Origin: Archangium violaceum
GTDB lineage: Bacteria; Myxococcota; Myxococcia; Myxococcales; Myxococcaceae
Reading direction: 5' to 3'
Assembly: GCF_016887565.1 (NCBI RefSeq)
Contig: NZ_CP069396.1
Coordinates: 3,127,001 to 3,191,000, forward strand
Length of the DNA: 64,000 bases
Positions 6,903 through 15,662 of this stretch are shown piece after piece. A program made the translations under genes and the position numbers. The number at the start of each line of letters is the position of its first letter. The first letter of the stretch is position 1. The notes beneath the pieces are model-generated. The model did not search any database. It had not been told where the DNA came from and was given only the letters and a program-made list of their open reading frames with translations.

Positions 6903-8915
6903 GTGAGGGACTTCAAGACGGCGCGGGCTCCGGAGCCCACCACCAACGGGAAGTGGCTGCGGCTGCGCGTGCAGCTGCTCGCCTTCTTCTTCGTCGGCCT
7001 GCTGCTGGCCGCCCTCGGCCGCGCCGTGTTCCTCCAGGTGTACGAGCGCGACAAGCTGCGCGGGCTCGCCCAGGACCAGTACGTCCGTCAGATTGAAATC
7101 CCCGCCCGCCGCGGTGACATCTTCGACCGCCGCGGTACGCCCTTCGCCCAGAGCGTGGAGGTGGACTCCATCTGGGTGGACCCCTCCATGCTGCCGGACG
7201 TGAAGCAGGCCTCGCGCTCGCTGGCGAAGGTGCTCAAGCTGGACGTGGAGGACCTGCACGCCCGGCTCTCGAGGGCCAGGCGCTTCGCCTGGGTGAAGCG
7301 CCAGGTGACGCCCCGCGAGGTGGAGGCGGTGAAGGCCCTGGGTCTCCCCGGCTTCGGCTTCACCAAGGAGCCCCGGCGCTTCTACCCGCAGAAGGAGCTG
7401 GGTGCGCACGTCATGGGCATGGTGGGGCTCGACGGCCATGGCCTCGAGGGCCTGGAGCTGGCCTTCGAGGACGAGCTGTCCGGGCAGAACTCGCGCCTGT
7501 CCGGCTTCCGTGACGCCAAGGGCCGCAAGCTGCTCGTCACCGGCGCCCCGGACACCCTGGAGCGGCAGGGCGCCTCCGTCACCCTCACCCTCGACCGGCA
7601 CCTCCAGTACGTCTCCGAGAAGGCCCTGTCCCGCGCCGTGGAGGAGTCCAAGGGCGTGGCGGGCATGGCCGTCGTGTTGGAGCCGAAGACGGGCGAAATC
7701 CTGGCCATCGCCAACCACCCGCGCTTCAACCCCAACACCCCGGGCCAGGAGGCCCGCGCCCACATCCGCAACCGCGCCGCGCTCGACGCCTTCGAGCCCG
7801 GCTCGACCATGAAGGCCTTCGTCGTCGCCGCCGCGCTGGAGCAGAAGGCCATCAAGCCCGACGACACCTTCTTCTGCGAGAACGGCGCCTGGGACATCGG
7901 CAAGCACACCATCCACGACACCCACGAGTACGGCTGGCTCACCCCGCAGCGCGTGCTCCAGGTGTCCTCCAACATCTGCGCGGCCAAGATTGCCCAGCAG
8001 CTGGGGCGCGAGCGGCTGGTTAAGGCCTACCATGACTTCGGCTTCGGCGAGCGCACCGGGCTGGCGCTGCCCGGCGAGGCCCGTGGCTCCATTCCCTTCC
8101 CCAAGGCGGAGGTGTCACTGGCCACCCAGTCCTTCGGCCAGGGCATGACGAGCACCGCCGTGCAGCTGGCCTCCGCCTGGGGCGCCCTGGCCAACGGGGG
8201 CCTCCTGATGCGGCCCTATCTCGTGTCCAAGGTGGTGGACCCGGACGGGGTGGTGCTGCTGGAGAACCGGCCCACCGAGGTGCGCCAGGTCGTCTCCACC
8301 GCCACCGCCCGGAAGGTCGTCTCCATGCTCGAGAGCGTGGTGACCAAGGAGGGGACCGCCCCCAGGGCCGCCATGGAGGACTACCGGGTGGCCGGCAAGA
8401 CGGGCACCGCCCAGAAGGCGGATCTGGTGGCCCGGGGGTACTCCGACAAGCGGCTCGCCTCCTTCGTGGGCGTGGTGCCGGCCGAGAATCCCCGCGTCGT
8501 CATTCTCGTGATTGTGGACGAGCCGAAGACGGACGTGTACGGGGGACTCGTGGCCGCCCCCGCATTCAAGGAAATCGCTACCGCCGCCATGGCTCACCTG
8601 GCCGTCCCACCCTCCCGTGAGGTGCCGCTGCCGCCCACCGCCCTGCCGGTGGCGGCCGCCCAGCTCCCTCCCGCGAAGGTGGCGCCGGCCCGGCCCATGG
8701 TGGAGGAAGCAATCACCGAGAACGTGGAGCCGGGCTCCATCCGCGTTCCGGATGTCGTGGGTCAGGCAGGGCGCGAGGCGGTGACGAAGCTGCTCTCCTC
8801 GGCCCTGGAGCCACATTTGTTGGGTAGTGGACGCGTAGTCTCGCAGAGTCCCGCCGCCGGTTCGCTGGTGGAGAAGGGTGCGCGGGTGACGCTCGAGCTG
8901 GCAGCGCGGCAATGA
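6903..8915 (+). CDS. ftsI: septal peptidoglycan transpeptidase FtsI (PBP3) with PASTA domain
   Basis: A 670-residue class B penicillin-binding protein that cross-links septal peptidoglycan. After a cytoplasmic tail comes a membrane helix (about residues 22-45), a pedestal domain (EIPARRGDIFDRRG near 62), and the transpeptidase domain with catalytic STMK (Ser301), SSN (355-357) and KTG (499-501). The C-terminus (about 610-670) is a PASTA-like domain (IRVPDVVGQAGREA). Such domains are known mainly from Gram-positive PBPs and kinases and usually sense or bind cell wall. The extension explains the greater length than E. coli PBP3 (588). The start is a GTG, 11 bp after ftsL. Confidence 0.95.
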   Translation: MRDFKTARAPEPTTNGKWLRLRVQLLAFFFVGLLLAALGRAVFLQVYERDKLRGLAQDQYVRQIEIPARRGDIFDRRGTPFAQSVEVDSIWVDPSMLPDVKQASRSLAKVLKLDVEDLHARLSRARRFAWVKRQVTPREVEAVKALGLPGFGFTKEPRRFYPQKELGAHVMGMVGLDGHGLEGLELAFEDELSGQNSRLSGFRDAKGRKLLVTGAPDTLERQGASVTLTLDRHLQYVSEKALSRAVEESKGVAGMAVVLEPKTGEILAIANHPRFNPNTPGQEARAHIRNRAALDAFEPGSTMKAFVVAAALEQKAIKPDDTFFCENGAWDIGKHTIHDTHEYGWLTPQRVLQVSSNICAAKIAQQLGRERLVKAYHDFGFGERTGLALPGEARGSIPFPKAEVSLATQSFGQGMTSTAVQLASAWGALANGGLLMRPYLVSKVVDPDGVVLLENRPTEVRQVVSTATARKVVSMLESVVTKEGTAPRAAMEDYRVAGKTGTAQKADLVARGYSDKRLASFVGVVPAENPRVVILVIVDEPKTDVYGGLVAAPAFKEIATAAMAHLAVPPSREVPLPPTALPVAAAQLPPAKVAPARPMVEEAITENVEPGSIRVPDVVGQAGREAVTKLLSSALEPHLLGSGRVVSQSPAAGSLVEKGARVTLELAARQ

Positions 8916-8967
8916 GGCCGCCCCTGAGCTCGGCCTCGCGCTTGCGGCAGCATGTGAAGGGGAAACG

Positions 8968-10485
8968 ATGAAGCTGACGGATGTCCTCGCAGGGTGTGGT
9001 GCCGAGCAGACCTCGGGGGGCAGGACCTCGGTCGACGTGACGGGGGTATCGCAGGACTCGCGCAAGGTGAAGCCGGGCGACCTCTTCGTCGCCGTGCCGG
9101 GCTCGAAGGAAGATGGTGCCCAGTTCGTGGGCGAGGCTGTCTCCCGCGGCGCCGTGGCGGTGGTGTCGGAGAAGCCGGTGTCCTCGCAGGTGCCCTTCTT
9201 CAAGGTGTCCAACGCCCGCAAGGCCCTGGCCCTCATCGCGGCCAACTTCTACGGCCGCCCCGCCGACCAGCTGACCCTGTTGGCGGTCACGGGCACCAAC
9301 GGCAAGACGACCACCACCTATCTGCTCGAGGCGATGGCCACCGCGGCCTACTCCTCCACGGGCGTCATTGGCACGCTGGGCTACAAGGTGGGCGGCCAGT
9401 TCCATGCCACCGCGCACACCACGCCGGATCCGCTGGAGCTGCACCGCATCCTGCGCGAGATGGCGGACGCGGGCGTGGAGACGGTGGTGATGGAGGTGTC
9501 CAGCCACGCGCTGATGCAGGAGCGCGTGCACGGCATCACCTTCAAGGCGGCCGCCTTCACCAACCTGACGCGCGACCACCTCGACTACCACAAGGACATG
9601 GAGGAGTACTTCCAGGCCAAGCGCAAGCTGTTCCTGGAGAACCTCTCCCAGGGCGGCGTGGCCGTGGTGAATGGCGACGACACCTACGCCATCCGCATCT
9701 ACAACGAGCTGCGCGGCCAGAAGCGCATGGCGTGGAAGTTCAGCCGCCAGGGCAACGGGGAGATCTCCTCCGCGGACGTGTCCTTCTCCCTGCAGGGCAT
9801 CAAGGGCGTGCTGAAGACGCCCGCGGGCGACATCCCGGTGAAGAGCCGGCTGCTGGGGCCGCACAACCTGGAGAACATCCTGGCGGCGGCGGGCTTGGCG
9901 CTGGGCGCGGGCTTCGCGCGGCGCAAGGACGTGCAGCTGGGCATCGAGCGCATGGGCGGCGTGCCCGGCCGCATGGAGCGGGTGGAGAACCACGGTCCCG
10001 CCCAGGCGCCCTCGGTGTTCGTGGACTACGCGCACACGGATGACGCCCTCAAGCGCGCGCTGGAGGCGGCGCGGGCCATGGCCAAGGGCCGCGTCATCGT
10101 GGTGTTCGGCTGCGGTGGCGAGCGCGACGCGGGCAAGCGTCCGCTCATGGGCTCGGCGGCCGCGGAGAACGCGGACCTCGCGGTGGTGACGAGCGACAAC
10201 CCGCGCACGGAGGATCCGGAGGAGATCATCTCGCAGGTGACCCCGGGCCTGGAGAAGGGCGGCCTGCGGCGCATCTCCGCCGGCAAGGCGAAGAGCGGTG
10301 AGAAGGGCTACCTCGTGGACGCGGACCGCAAGGCCGCCATCGAGACGGCGATCTCCCTGGCCAAGGAGGACGACGTGGTCCTCATCGCTGGCAAGGGGCA
10401 CGAGACGTACCAGATCGTCGGTACCGAGAAGCGCGCCTTCGACGACCGCGAAGTCGCGGCCCGGGCGCTCGCCATCCGCACCTGA
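8968..10485 (+). CDS. murE: UDP-MurNAc-tripeptide synthetase, meso-DAP adding
   Basis: A 505-residue cytoplasmic ligase adding the third peptide residue to UDP-MurNAc-L-Ala-D-Glu. The ATP-binding loop is TGTNGKTTTT (about residue 110), followed by the Mur ligase central domain with VMEVSSHAL and NLTRDHLDYH. In the C-terminal domain the DNPRTEDP motif (about residue 410) matches the consensus that selects meso-diaminopimelate over lysine, as expected for Gram-negative peptidoglycan. The ATG start has GGGGAAACG just upstream. Length is typical (480-510). It lies 52 bp after ftsI and 23 bp before murF. Confidence 0.96.
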   Translation: MKLTDVLAGCGAEQTSGGRTSVDVTGVSQDSRKVKPGDLFVAVPGSKEDGAQFVGEAVSRGAVAVVSEKPVSSQVPFFKVSNARKALALIAANFYGRPADQLTLLAVTGTNGKTTTTYLLEAMATAAYSSTGVIGTLGYKVGGQFHATAHTTPDPLELHRILREMADAGVETVVMEVSSHALMQERVHGITFKAAAFTNLTRDHLDYHKDMEEYFQAKRKLFLENLSQGGVAVVNGDDTYAIRIYNELRGQKRMAWKFSRQGNGEISSADVSFSLQGIKGVLKTPAGDIPVKSRLLGPHNLENILAAAGLALGAGFARRKDVQLGIERMGGVPGRMERVENHGPAQAPSVFVDYAHTDDALKRALEAARAMAKGRVIVVFGCGGERDAGKRPLMGSAAAENADLAVVTSDNPRTEDPEEIISQVTPGLEKGGLRRISAGKAKSGEKGYLVDADRKAAIETAISLAKEDDVVLIAGKGHETYQIVGTEKRAFDDREVAARALAIRT

Positions 10486-10508
10486 GCACGGGGAACCGCT
10501 GAGCCTCT

Positions 10509-11909
10509 ATGGCCGCACGATTCACGGACGAGCAGGTGGTGCAGGCGACCGGGGCCACCCGTCGCGGCGCAAGGCCCGCGGCGGAGTATCCGGCCGTCTG
10601 CACCGATACGCGGGCCCTGGTGCCCGGGTGTCTCTTCGTGGCGCTGCAGGGCGAGCGCTTCGATGCCCATGACTTCCTCGCGCAGGCCGCCAGTGGTGGC
10701 GCGGCCGGCGCGGTGGTCAAGAAGGGCAGGGCGCTCCCCCAGCTCCCCGAGGGCCTCGCCCTCTACGAGGTGGAGGACACCCTGGCGGCGCTCGGTGCCC
10801 TGGGGCATGCGCACCGCGAGCGCTTCCGGATTCCGGTGGGCGCCGTGGGTGGCTCCAACGGGAAGACGACCACCAAGGAGATGGTGGGCGCCATCCTCGC
10901 CACGCGCGGCCCCGCGCTGAAGACGGAGGGCAACCTCAACAACGAGGTGGGGGTGCCCCTCACGCTCTTCCGCCTGGAGCCCTCGCACGTGGCGGCGGTC
11001 ATCGAGACGGGGATGAACCAGCCCGGCGAAATCACCCGGCTCACCCGGGTGGTCCGGCCGGACGCGGGCATCATCACCGTGGTGCAGCCCGAGCACCTGG
11101 AGGGCCTGGGCAGCATCGAGGGCGTGGCCGAGGCCGAGGGCGAGATGTTCCGTGAGCTCCCGCCCGAGGCCGTGGCCGTGGTGAACGTGGACGACCCGCT
11201 CATTCCCGGGCAGGCCGCGCGCAGCCGGGCGAAGAAGCTGTCCTTCGGCCGGGCCGCGAACGCGGACGTGCGGCTCGCGAGTGTCACCCCGCGCGGCCGC
11301 GAGGGGCTGTCCCTCACCATCCAGTACAAGGGGAAGGACTGGCCGGTGAAGCTGTCCTTCATCGGCGAGCACAACGCGCTCAACGCCACGGGCGCCTTCG
11401 CGCTGTCGGTGGCGCTCGGCTACTCCCCCGAGGAGTGCGTGAAGGGACTGGAGGCGGCGCGGCCGTACGCACGCCGGCTCAACGTGGTGGATGGCCTGCA
11501 CGGCACCACCGTCATCGACGATTGCTACAACGCCAACCCCGCCTCCATGGGCGCGGCGCTGGACACGCTGCGCTCACTGATGCAGCCCGGTGGCCGGGCG
11601 GTGGCGGTGCTCGGCGACATGCTGGAGCTGGGGCCCGGCGAGCTGGAGGAGCACACCAAACTGGGTGCGCTCGCGGCGAGCAAGGCGCAGCTGGTGGCGT
11701 TCTTCGGGCCGCGCTCCATCAAGGGGCACGAGGCGGCGGGCCTGGGCGGAAACGCGGCGCACTTCACCGAGGTCGAGCCCCTGTTGGCGTGGCTCCTGCC
11801 GCAGCTGAAGGCGGGGGACGTGGTGTTGGTCAAGGCGAGCCGTGGCATGAGGCTCGAGCGGGTGGTGGCGGGCCTCACCGGCGCCGCCTCTGCTGGAGGG
11901 GGCCACTAG
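10509..11909 (+). CDS. murF: UDP-MurNAc-tripeptide--D-Ala-D-Ala ligase
   Basis: A 466-residue Mur ligase that adds the D-Ala-D-Ala dipeptide to complete the UDP-MurNAc-pentapeptide. The P-loop is GGSNGKTTTKEM (about residue 118), and other family blocks include TEGNLNNEVGVPLT, ETGMNQPGEI and VIDDCYNANPASM. The stop codon abuts the GTG start of mraY with no gap, so translation is probably coupled. Length is typical. It uses the product of ddl, encoded further along the same cluster. Confidence 0.96.
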   Translation: MAARFTDEQVVQATGATRRGARPAAEYPAVCTDTRALVPGCLFVALQGERFDAHDFLAQAASGGAAGAVVKKGRALPQLPEGLALYEVEDTLAALGALGHAHRERFRIPVGAVGGSNGKTTTKEMVGAILATRGPALKTEGNLNNEVGVPLTLFRLEPSHVAAVIETGMNQPGEITRLTRVVRPDAGIITVVQPEHLEGLGSIEGVAEAEGEMFRELPPEAVAVVNVDDPLIPGQAARSRAKKLSFGRAANADVRLASVTPRGREGLSLTIQYKGKDWPVKLSFIGEHNALNATGAFALSVALGYSPEECVKGLEAARPYARRLNVVDGLHGTTVIDDCYNANPASMGAALDTLRSLMQPGGRAVAVLGDMLELGPGELEEHTKLGALAASKAQLVAFFGPRSIKGHEAAGLGGNAAHFTEVEPLLAWLLPQLKAGDVVLVKASRGMRLERVVAGLTGAASAGGGH

Positions 11910-13091
11910 GTGCTGCTCCTCATCTACGAGTGGATTCAGGGCACGGAAGCGGCGCGGTTCCTGAACTTCCTGCGCTACCCCACCTTCCGCATCGTCGCTG
12001 CGGCGGTGGCCTCGCTGCTGCTGGGCATGTTCGTCGGCCCGAGGCTCATCGCGCGGCTGCGCCTCAAGCAGCACGGGCAGAGCAACGTGCGCGAGGACAC
12101 GCCGGACACGCACCAGAAGAAGAAGGGCACGCCCACCATGGGTGGCGCGCTCATCCTCATGTGCATCGCGGCCGGCACCTTCGTCTTCGCGGACCTGAAG
12201 AGCCGCGCGGTGTGGGCGGCGCTGCTGCTCACCCTGGGCTACGGCTTCATCGGCTTCCTGGATGACTGGCTGAAGCTGTCCAAGCGCAACTCCAAGGGGC
12301 TGGCCGGCCGGTACAAGATGGTTCTGCAGACGGTCTTCTACTTGGTGGCCGTCTTCGGGCTGATGTGCTCGTGGACGGGGCCGGATGGGGCCTTCACCGG
12401 GCCGAACCTGCTCATCGACACGAAGCTGACGCTGCCCTTCGTGCCCACGCGCCACTTCAACCCGGACTTCGGCTGGTTCTACGTGGTGTTCGGCTGGGTG
12501 GTGGTGGTGGGCACGTCCAACGCCGTCAACATCACCGACGGTCTGGACGGCCTGGCCATCATGCCGACCATCATCGCGGCCACCACCTTCACCATCCTCT
12601 GCTACGTGGCGGGCTCGCTGACGCGCATCGCCGACGTGGAGACGGTCAATGGCGTCGCGCAGGTGGTGGGCGTGCCCCTGTGGCGCTACCTGGGTGTCCC
12701 CGAGGTGCCCGGTGGTGCCGAGCTATCCGTCTTCTGTGCCAGCATCGTGGGCGCGGGCATCTCCTTCCTCTGGTTCAACGCCTACCCGGCCTCCGTCTTC
12801 ATGGGCGACATCGGCTCGCTCGCGCTGGGGGGCGCGCTCGGTGGGCTGGCGGTGCTGTCCAAGAACGAGGTGGTCTCCGCCATCATCCACGGCGTCTTCT
12901 TCGCTGAAATCCTCAGCGTGATGATCCAGGTGACGTCCTTCAAGCTCACCGGCAAGCGCGTCTTCAAGATGGCGCCCGTGCACCACCACTTCGAGCTCAA
13001 GGGCATGGCCGAGCCGAAGATCATCGTCCGCTTCTGGATCGTCGCCATCCTCTGTTCGGGTGTGGCGCTCCTGTCACTCAAGCTGCGCTAG
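11910..13091 (+). CDS. mraY: phospho-N-acetylmuramoyl-pentapeptide transferase
   Basis: A 393-residue polytopic inner-membrane enzyme with about ten hydrophobic helices. It transfers phospho-MurNAc-pentapeptide to undecaprenyl phosphate to make lipid I. Signature motifs are present: FLDDWLKL (the Asp pair), NAVNITDGLDGLAI, FMGDIGSLALGG and the cytoplasmic HHHFELKG loop. The start is GTG, directly after the murF stop. Length is slightly above E. coli (360) owing to a short insertion around the DVETVNGVAQ loop, a pattern common in deltaproteobacterial MraY. Confidence 0.96.
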   Translation: MLLLIYEWIQGTEAARFLNFLRYPTFRIVAAAVASLLLGMFVGPRLIARLRLKQHGQSNVREDTPDTHQKKKGTPTMGGALILMCIAAGTFVFADLKSRAVWAALLLTLGYGFIGFLDDWLKLSKRNSKGLAGRYKMVLQTVFYLVAVFGLMCSWTGPDGAFTGPNLLIDTKLTLPFVPTRHFNPDFGWFYVVFGWVVVVGTSNAVNITDGLDGLAIMPTIIAATTFTILCYVAGSLTRIADVETVNGVAQVVGVPLWRYLGVPEVPGGAELSVFCASIVGAGISFLWFNAYPASVFMGDIGSLALGGALGGLAVLSKNEVVSAIIHGVFFAEILSVMIQVTSFKLTGKRVFKMAPVHHHFELKGMAEPKIIVRFWIVAILCSGVALLSLKLR

Positions 13092-13111
13092 GTAGAGGGG
13101 GGGAGGCGCGC

Positions 13112-14488
13112 ATGACGCCCGACCTGAAGGACCGCGATGTCGTGGTGTATGGGCTCGCCAAGAGCGGGTTGGCCGCCATCCGCCTCTTGCAGGCGAAGGG
13201 CGCGCGGGTGACGGCGCTGGACGCGCGCACCGAGGAGGCCCTGGGCGACACGGCACGCGACCTCAAGGCGCGCGGCGTGACGCTCGTCACCGGCCCCACG
13301 CCGCCGGGGCTGCTGGAGTCGAAGCAGCTGGTGGTGGTGAGCCCGGGCGTGCCGCTGGCTCTGCCCGACCTCCAGAAGGCGCGCGCCGCGGGGGTGCCCA
13401 TCTGGGGCGAGGTGGAGCTGGCCTGGCGCTACCTCTCGCACGTGCCGCTCATCGGCATCACCGGCACCAACGGCAAGAGCACCACCACGGCACTCACCGG
13501 CGAGCTCTTCCTGAAGGGCGGGCGGCGCACCTTCGTGGGCGGCAACCTCGGGCGGCCGTTCGCCGAGGCGGCCCTCACCCCCGGAGACTGGGACGCGCTG
13601 GTGGTGGAGCTCTCCAGCTTCCAGCTCGAGGGCATCGACACGCTGCGGCCCCGGGGCTCCACCATCCTCAACCTCACGCCGGACCACATCGACCGGTACG
13701 AGAGCCACGCGGCCTACGGCGCGGCCAAGGCCCGCATCTTCCGCAACCAGGCGCAGGGCGACTTCGTGGTGGTGAACGCGGAGGACGCGGACGTGATGCG
13801 GCTGGCCGAGGCCGCGAAGGTGCCCGTCTACGGCTTCAGCCTCACCGGGCGCCCCGTGGCCTTGAGCCCCACGCTGGCCGGCCTGGCGGTGGCGAGGCCC
13901 GGGGGCTTCCGCTTCGAGGGAGTGGGGGAGAAGGGCGAGTCCTTCACCCTCACCAACCGCGCGCTGCGTGGGGGCCACAACGCGCAGAACGCCATGGCGG
14001 CGGCGCTGCTGGCGCGGCTGGCGGGCGTGCCGCACGAGGCGGTGCAGGCGGGCCTCGACAGCTACCCCGGCCTGCCGCACCGGCTGGAGAGCGTGCGCGT
14101 GCTGGACGGCGTGGAGTGGGTGAACGACTCCAAGGCCACCAACGTGGACTCGGTGCTGGTGGCCCTGCGCGCCTTCGAGAAGGACGTGCTCCTCATCGCC
14201 GGGGGCAAGGGCAAGGGCGCTCCCTACAAGCCCATGGTCGACGAGGGCCGCGGCAAGGTGAAGGGCGTGCTCACCATCGGCCAGGACGCCGACACCCTCG
14301 CCCAGGCCTACGAGGGGGCGGCCCCGGTGTACGCCTGCGGGACGCTCGCGGAAGCTGTACGGCGGGCCAAGGCCCTGGCAAGATCCGGTGACACTGTACT
14401 TTTGTCACCTGCATGTGCCTCGTACGATCAGTTCCAGAACTTCGAGCACCGGGGCGACACGTTCAAACGCCTCGTCGGGGAGCTCTGA
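13112..14488 (+). CDS. murD: UDP-MurNAc-L-alanine--D-glutamate ligase
   Basis: A 458-residue cytoplasmic Mur ligase adding D-Glu to UDP-MurNAc-L-Ala. The N-terminal Rossmann-like UDP-binding region begins VVVYGLAKSGLAA, the ATP loop is GITGTNGKSTTTAL (about residue 113), and ELSSFQLEG and NLTPDHIDRY follow. The C-terminal domain has NDSKATNVDS and LSPACASYDQF, both hallmarks of MurD. The ATG is preceded by GGGAGG. ftsW starts 4 bp after the stop. Confidence 0.96.
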   Translation: MTPDLKDRDVVVYGLAKSGLAAIRLLQAKGARVTALDARTEEALGDTARDLKARGVTLVTGPTPPGLLESKQLVVVSPGVPLALPDLQKARAAGVPIWGEVELAWRYLSHVPLIGITGTNGKSTTTALTGELFLKGGRRTFVGGNLGRPFAEAALTPGDWDALVVELSSFQLEGIDTLRPRGSTILNLTPDHIDRYESHAAYGAAKARIFRNQAQGDFVVVNAEDADVMRLAEAAKVPVYGFSLTGRPVALSPTLAGLAVARPGGFRFEGVGEKGESFTLTNRALRGGHNAQNAMAAALLARLAGVPHEAVQAGLDSYPGLPHRLESVRVLDGVEWVNDSKATNVDSVLVALRAFEKDVLLIAGGKGKGAPYKPMVDEGRGKVKGVLTIGQDADTLAQAYEGAAPVYACGTLAEAVRRAKALARSGDTVLLSPACASYDQFQNFEHRGDTFKRLVGEL

Positions 14489-14492
14489 ATCC

Positions 14493-15662
14493 ATGAAGGC
14501 CACCGCTCCCTCCTCCACCGCCCCGGTGCGGTTCGATGCGCTGTTGCTGTGCGCGGTCCTGTCGCTCGTCTCGCTCGGCCTGGTGATGGTGTACTCGGCC
14601 AGCGCCGTCATGGCGCAGGACAAGCGGGGTGACAGCCTCTACTTCCTCAACCGGCAGCTGCTGGCGGCGGGGATGGGCGTGGTGGCGATGGCGGTGGGGA
14701 TGAAGGTGGGCTGGCGCCGGCTGGCGCGGCTCGCCTACCCGCTGCTGCTGGTGACGCTGGTGCTGCTGGTGGCGGTGCTGATTCCGGGCATCGGCTCCTC
14801 GGCGGGCGGCGCGCGGCGGTGGATCCGCCTGCCGGGCTTCGGCCTCCAGCCGGCCGAGGTGGCCAAGTTCGCCTGGGTCGTCTACCTGTCCTACTCGCTG
14901 GCCAAGAAGCGCGAGAAGGTGGCCAGCTTCTCCGTGGGCTTCCTCCCGCACCTGCTGCTGTGCGGCCTGCTGGTGGGCCTTTGTATGTTGCAGCCGGACT
15001 TCGGCAGCTCGGTGCTGCTGGTGTTCCTGCTGTTCGCGCTGCTGTTCGCCGCGGGCACGAAGCTGAGCTACCTGGTGGGCTCGGTGCTGCTGGCGCTGCC
15101 GCTGGCCTACGCCGCCGTCGCCAGCAGCCCCTACCGCATGAAGCGCGTGCTGGCCTTCCTGGACCCCTGGGCCCACCGGCACGACATCGGCTACCAGGTG
15201 GCCGAGTCCCTCATGTCCATCGGCTCGGGCGGCCTCACGGGGCTGGGCCTGGGGGATGGTCGGCAGAAGCTCTTCTTCCTCCCCGAGGCCCACACGGACT
15301 TCATCTTCGCCATCATCGGCGAGGAGCTGGGCCTCATCGGGGTGGTGCTGCTGGTGTCGCTCTACGCCATCGTCATCTGGCGGGGCATCCGCGCGAGCCT
15401 CGCCGCGCCGGAGACATTCGGCACGTACCTGGGTCTGGGGCTCACCTCCATCATCGCGTTCCAGGCCACGGTGAACATGTGCGTGGCGATGGGGCTGTTG
15501 CCCACTAAAGGACTGACGCTTCCCTTCGTGTCCTACGGAGGCACCTCATTGGTGGTGCTCATGGGTTCGGCCGGTGTATTGCTCTCGCTGAGTGCCAGCG
15601 CGGAACCCGCTGGCAACCGGACCCTGCGCTCCGGCGGTGACATGAGGGAGGTGGCGGCGTGA
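14493..15662 (+). CDS. ftsW: septal peptidoglycan glycosyltransferase FtsW
   Basis: A 389-residue SEDS-family polytopic membrane protein that polymerises lipid II at the septum together with FtsI. About ten transmembrane segments are visible, as is the large loop containing RWIRLPGFGLQPAEVAKF, in which R, P and E are conserved. Other signatures are DPWAHRHDIGYQ, the EAHTDFIFAIIGEELG block and the C-terminal PFVSYGGTSL. The start at ATG 14493 gives the usual short tail; a longer in-frame start would lie inside murD. The stop overlaps the murG GTG by 4 bp. Confidence 0.95.
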   Translation: MKATAPSSTAPVRFDALLLCAVLSLVSLGLVMVYSASAVMAQDKRGDSLYFLNRQLLAAGMGVVAMAVGMKVGWRRLARLAYPLLLVTLVLLVAVLIPGIGSSAGGARRWIRLPGFGLQPAEVAKFAWVVYLSYSLAKKREKVASFSVGFLPHLLLCGLLVGLCMLQPDFGSSVLLVFLLFALLFAAGTKLSYLVGSVLLALPLAYAAVASSPYRMKRVLAFLDPWAHRHDIGYQVAESLMSIGSGGLTGLGLGDGRQKLFFLPEAHTDFIFAIIGEELGLIGVVLLVSLYAIVIWRGIRASLAAPETFGTYLGLGLTSIIAFQATVNMCVAMGLLPTKGLTLPFVSYGGTSLVVLMGSAGVLLSLSASAEPAGNRTLRSGGDMREVAA

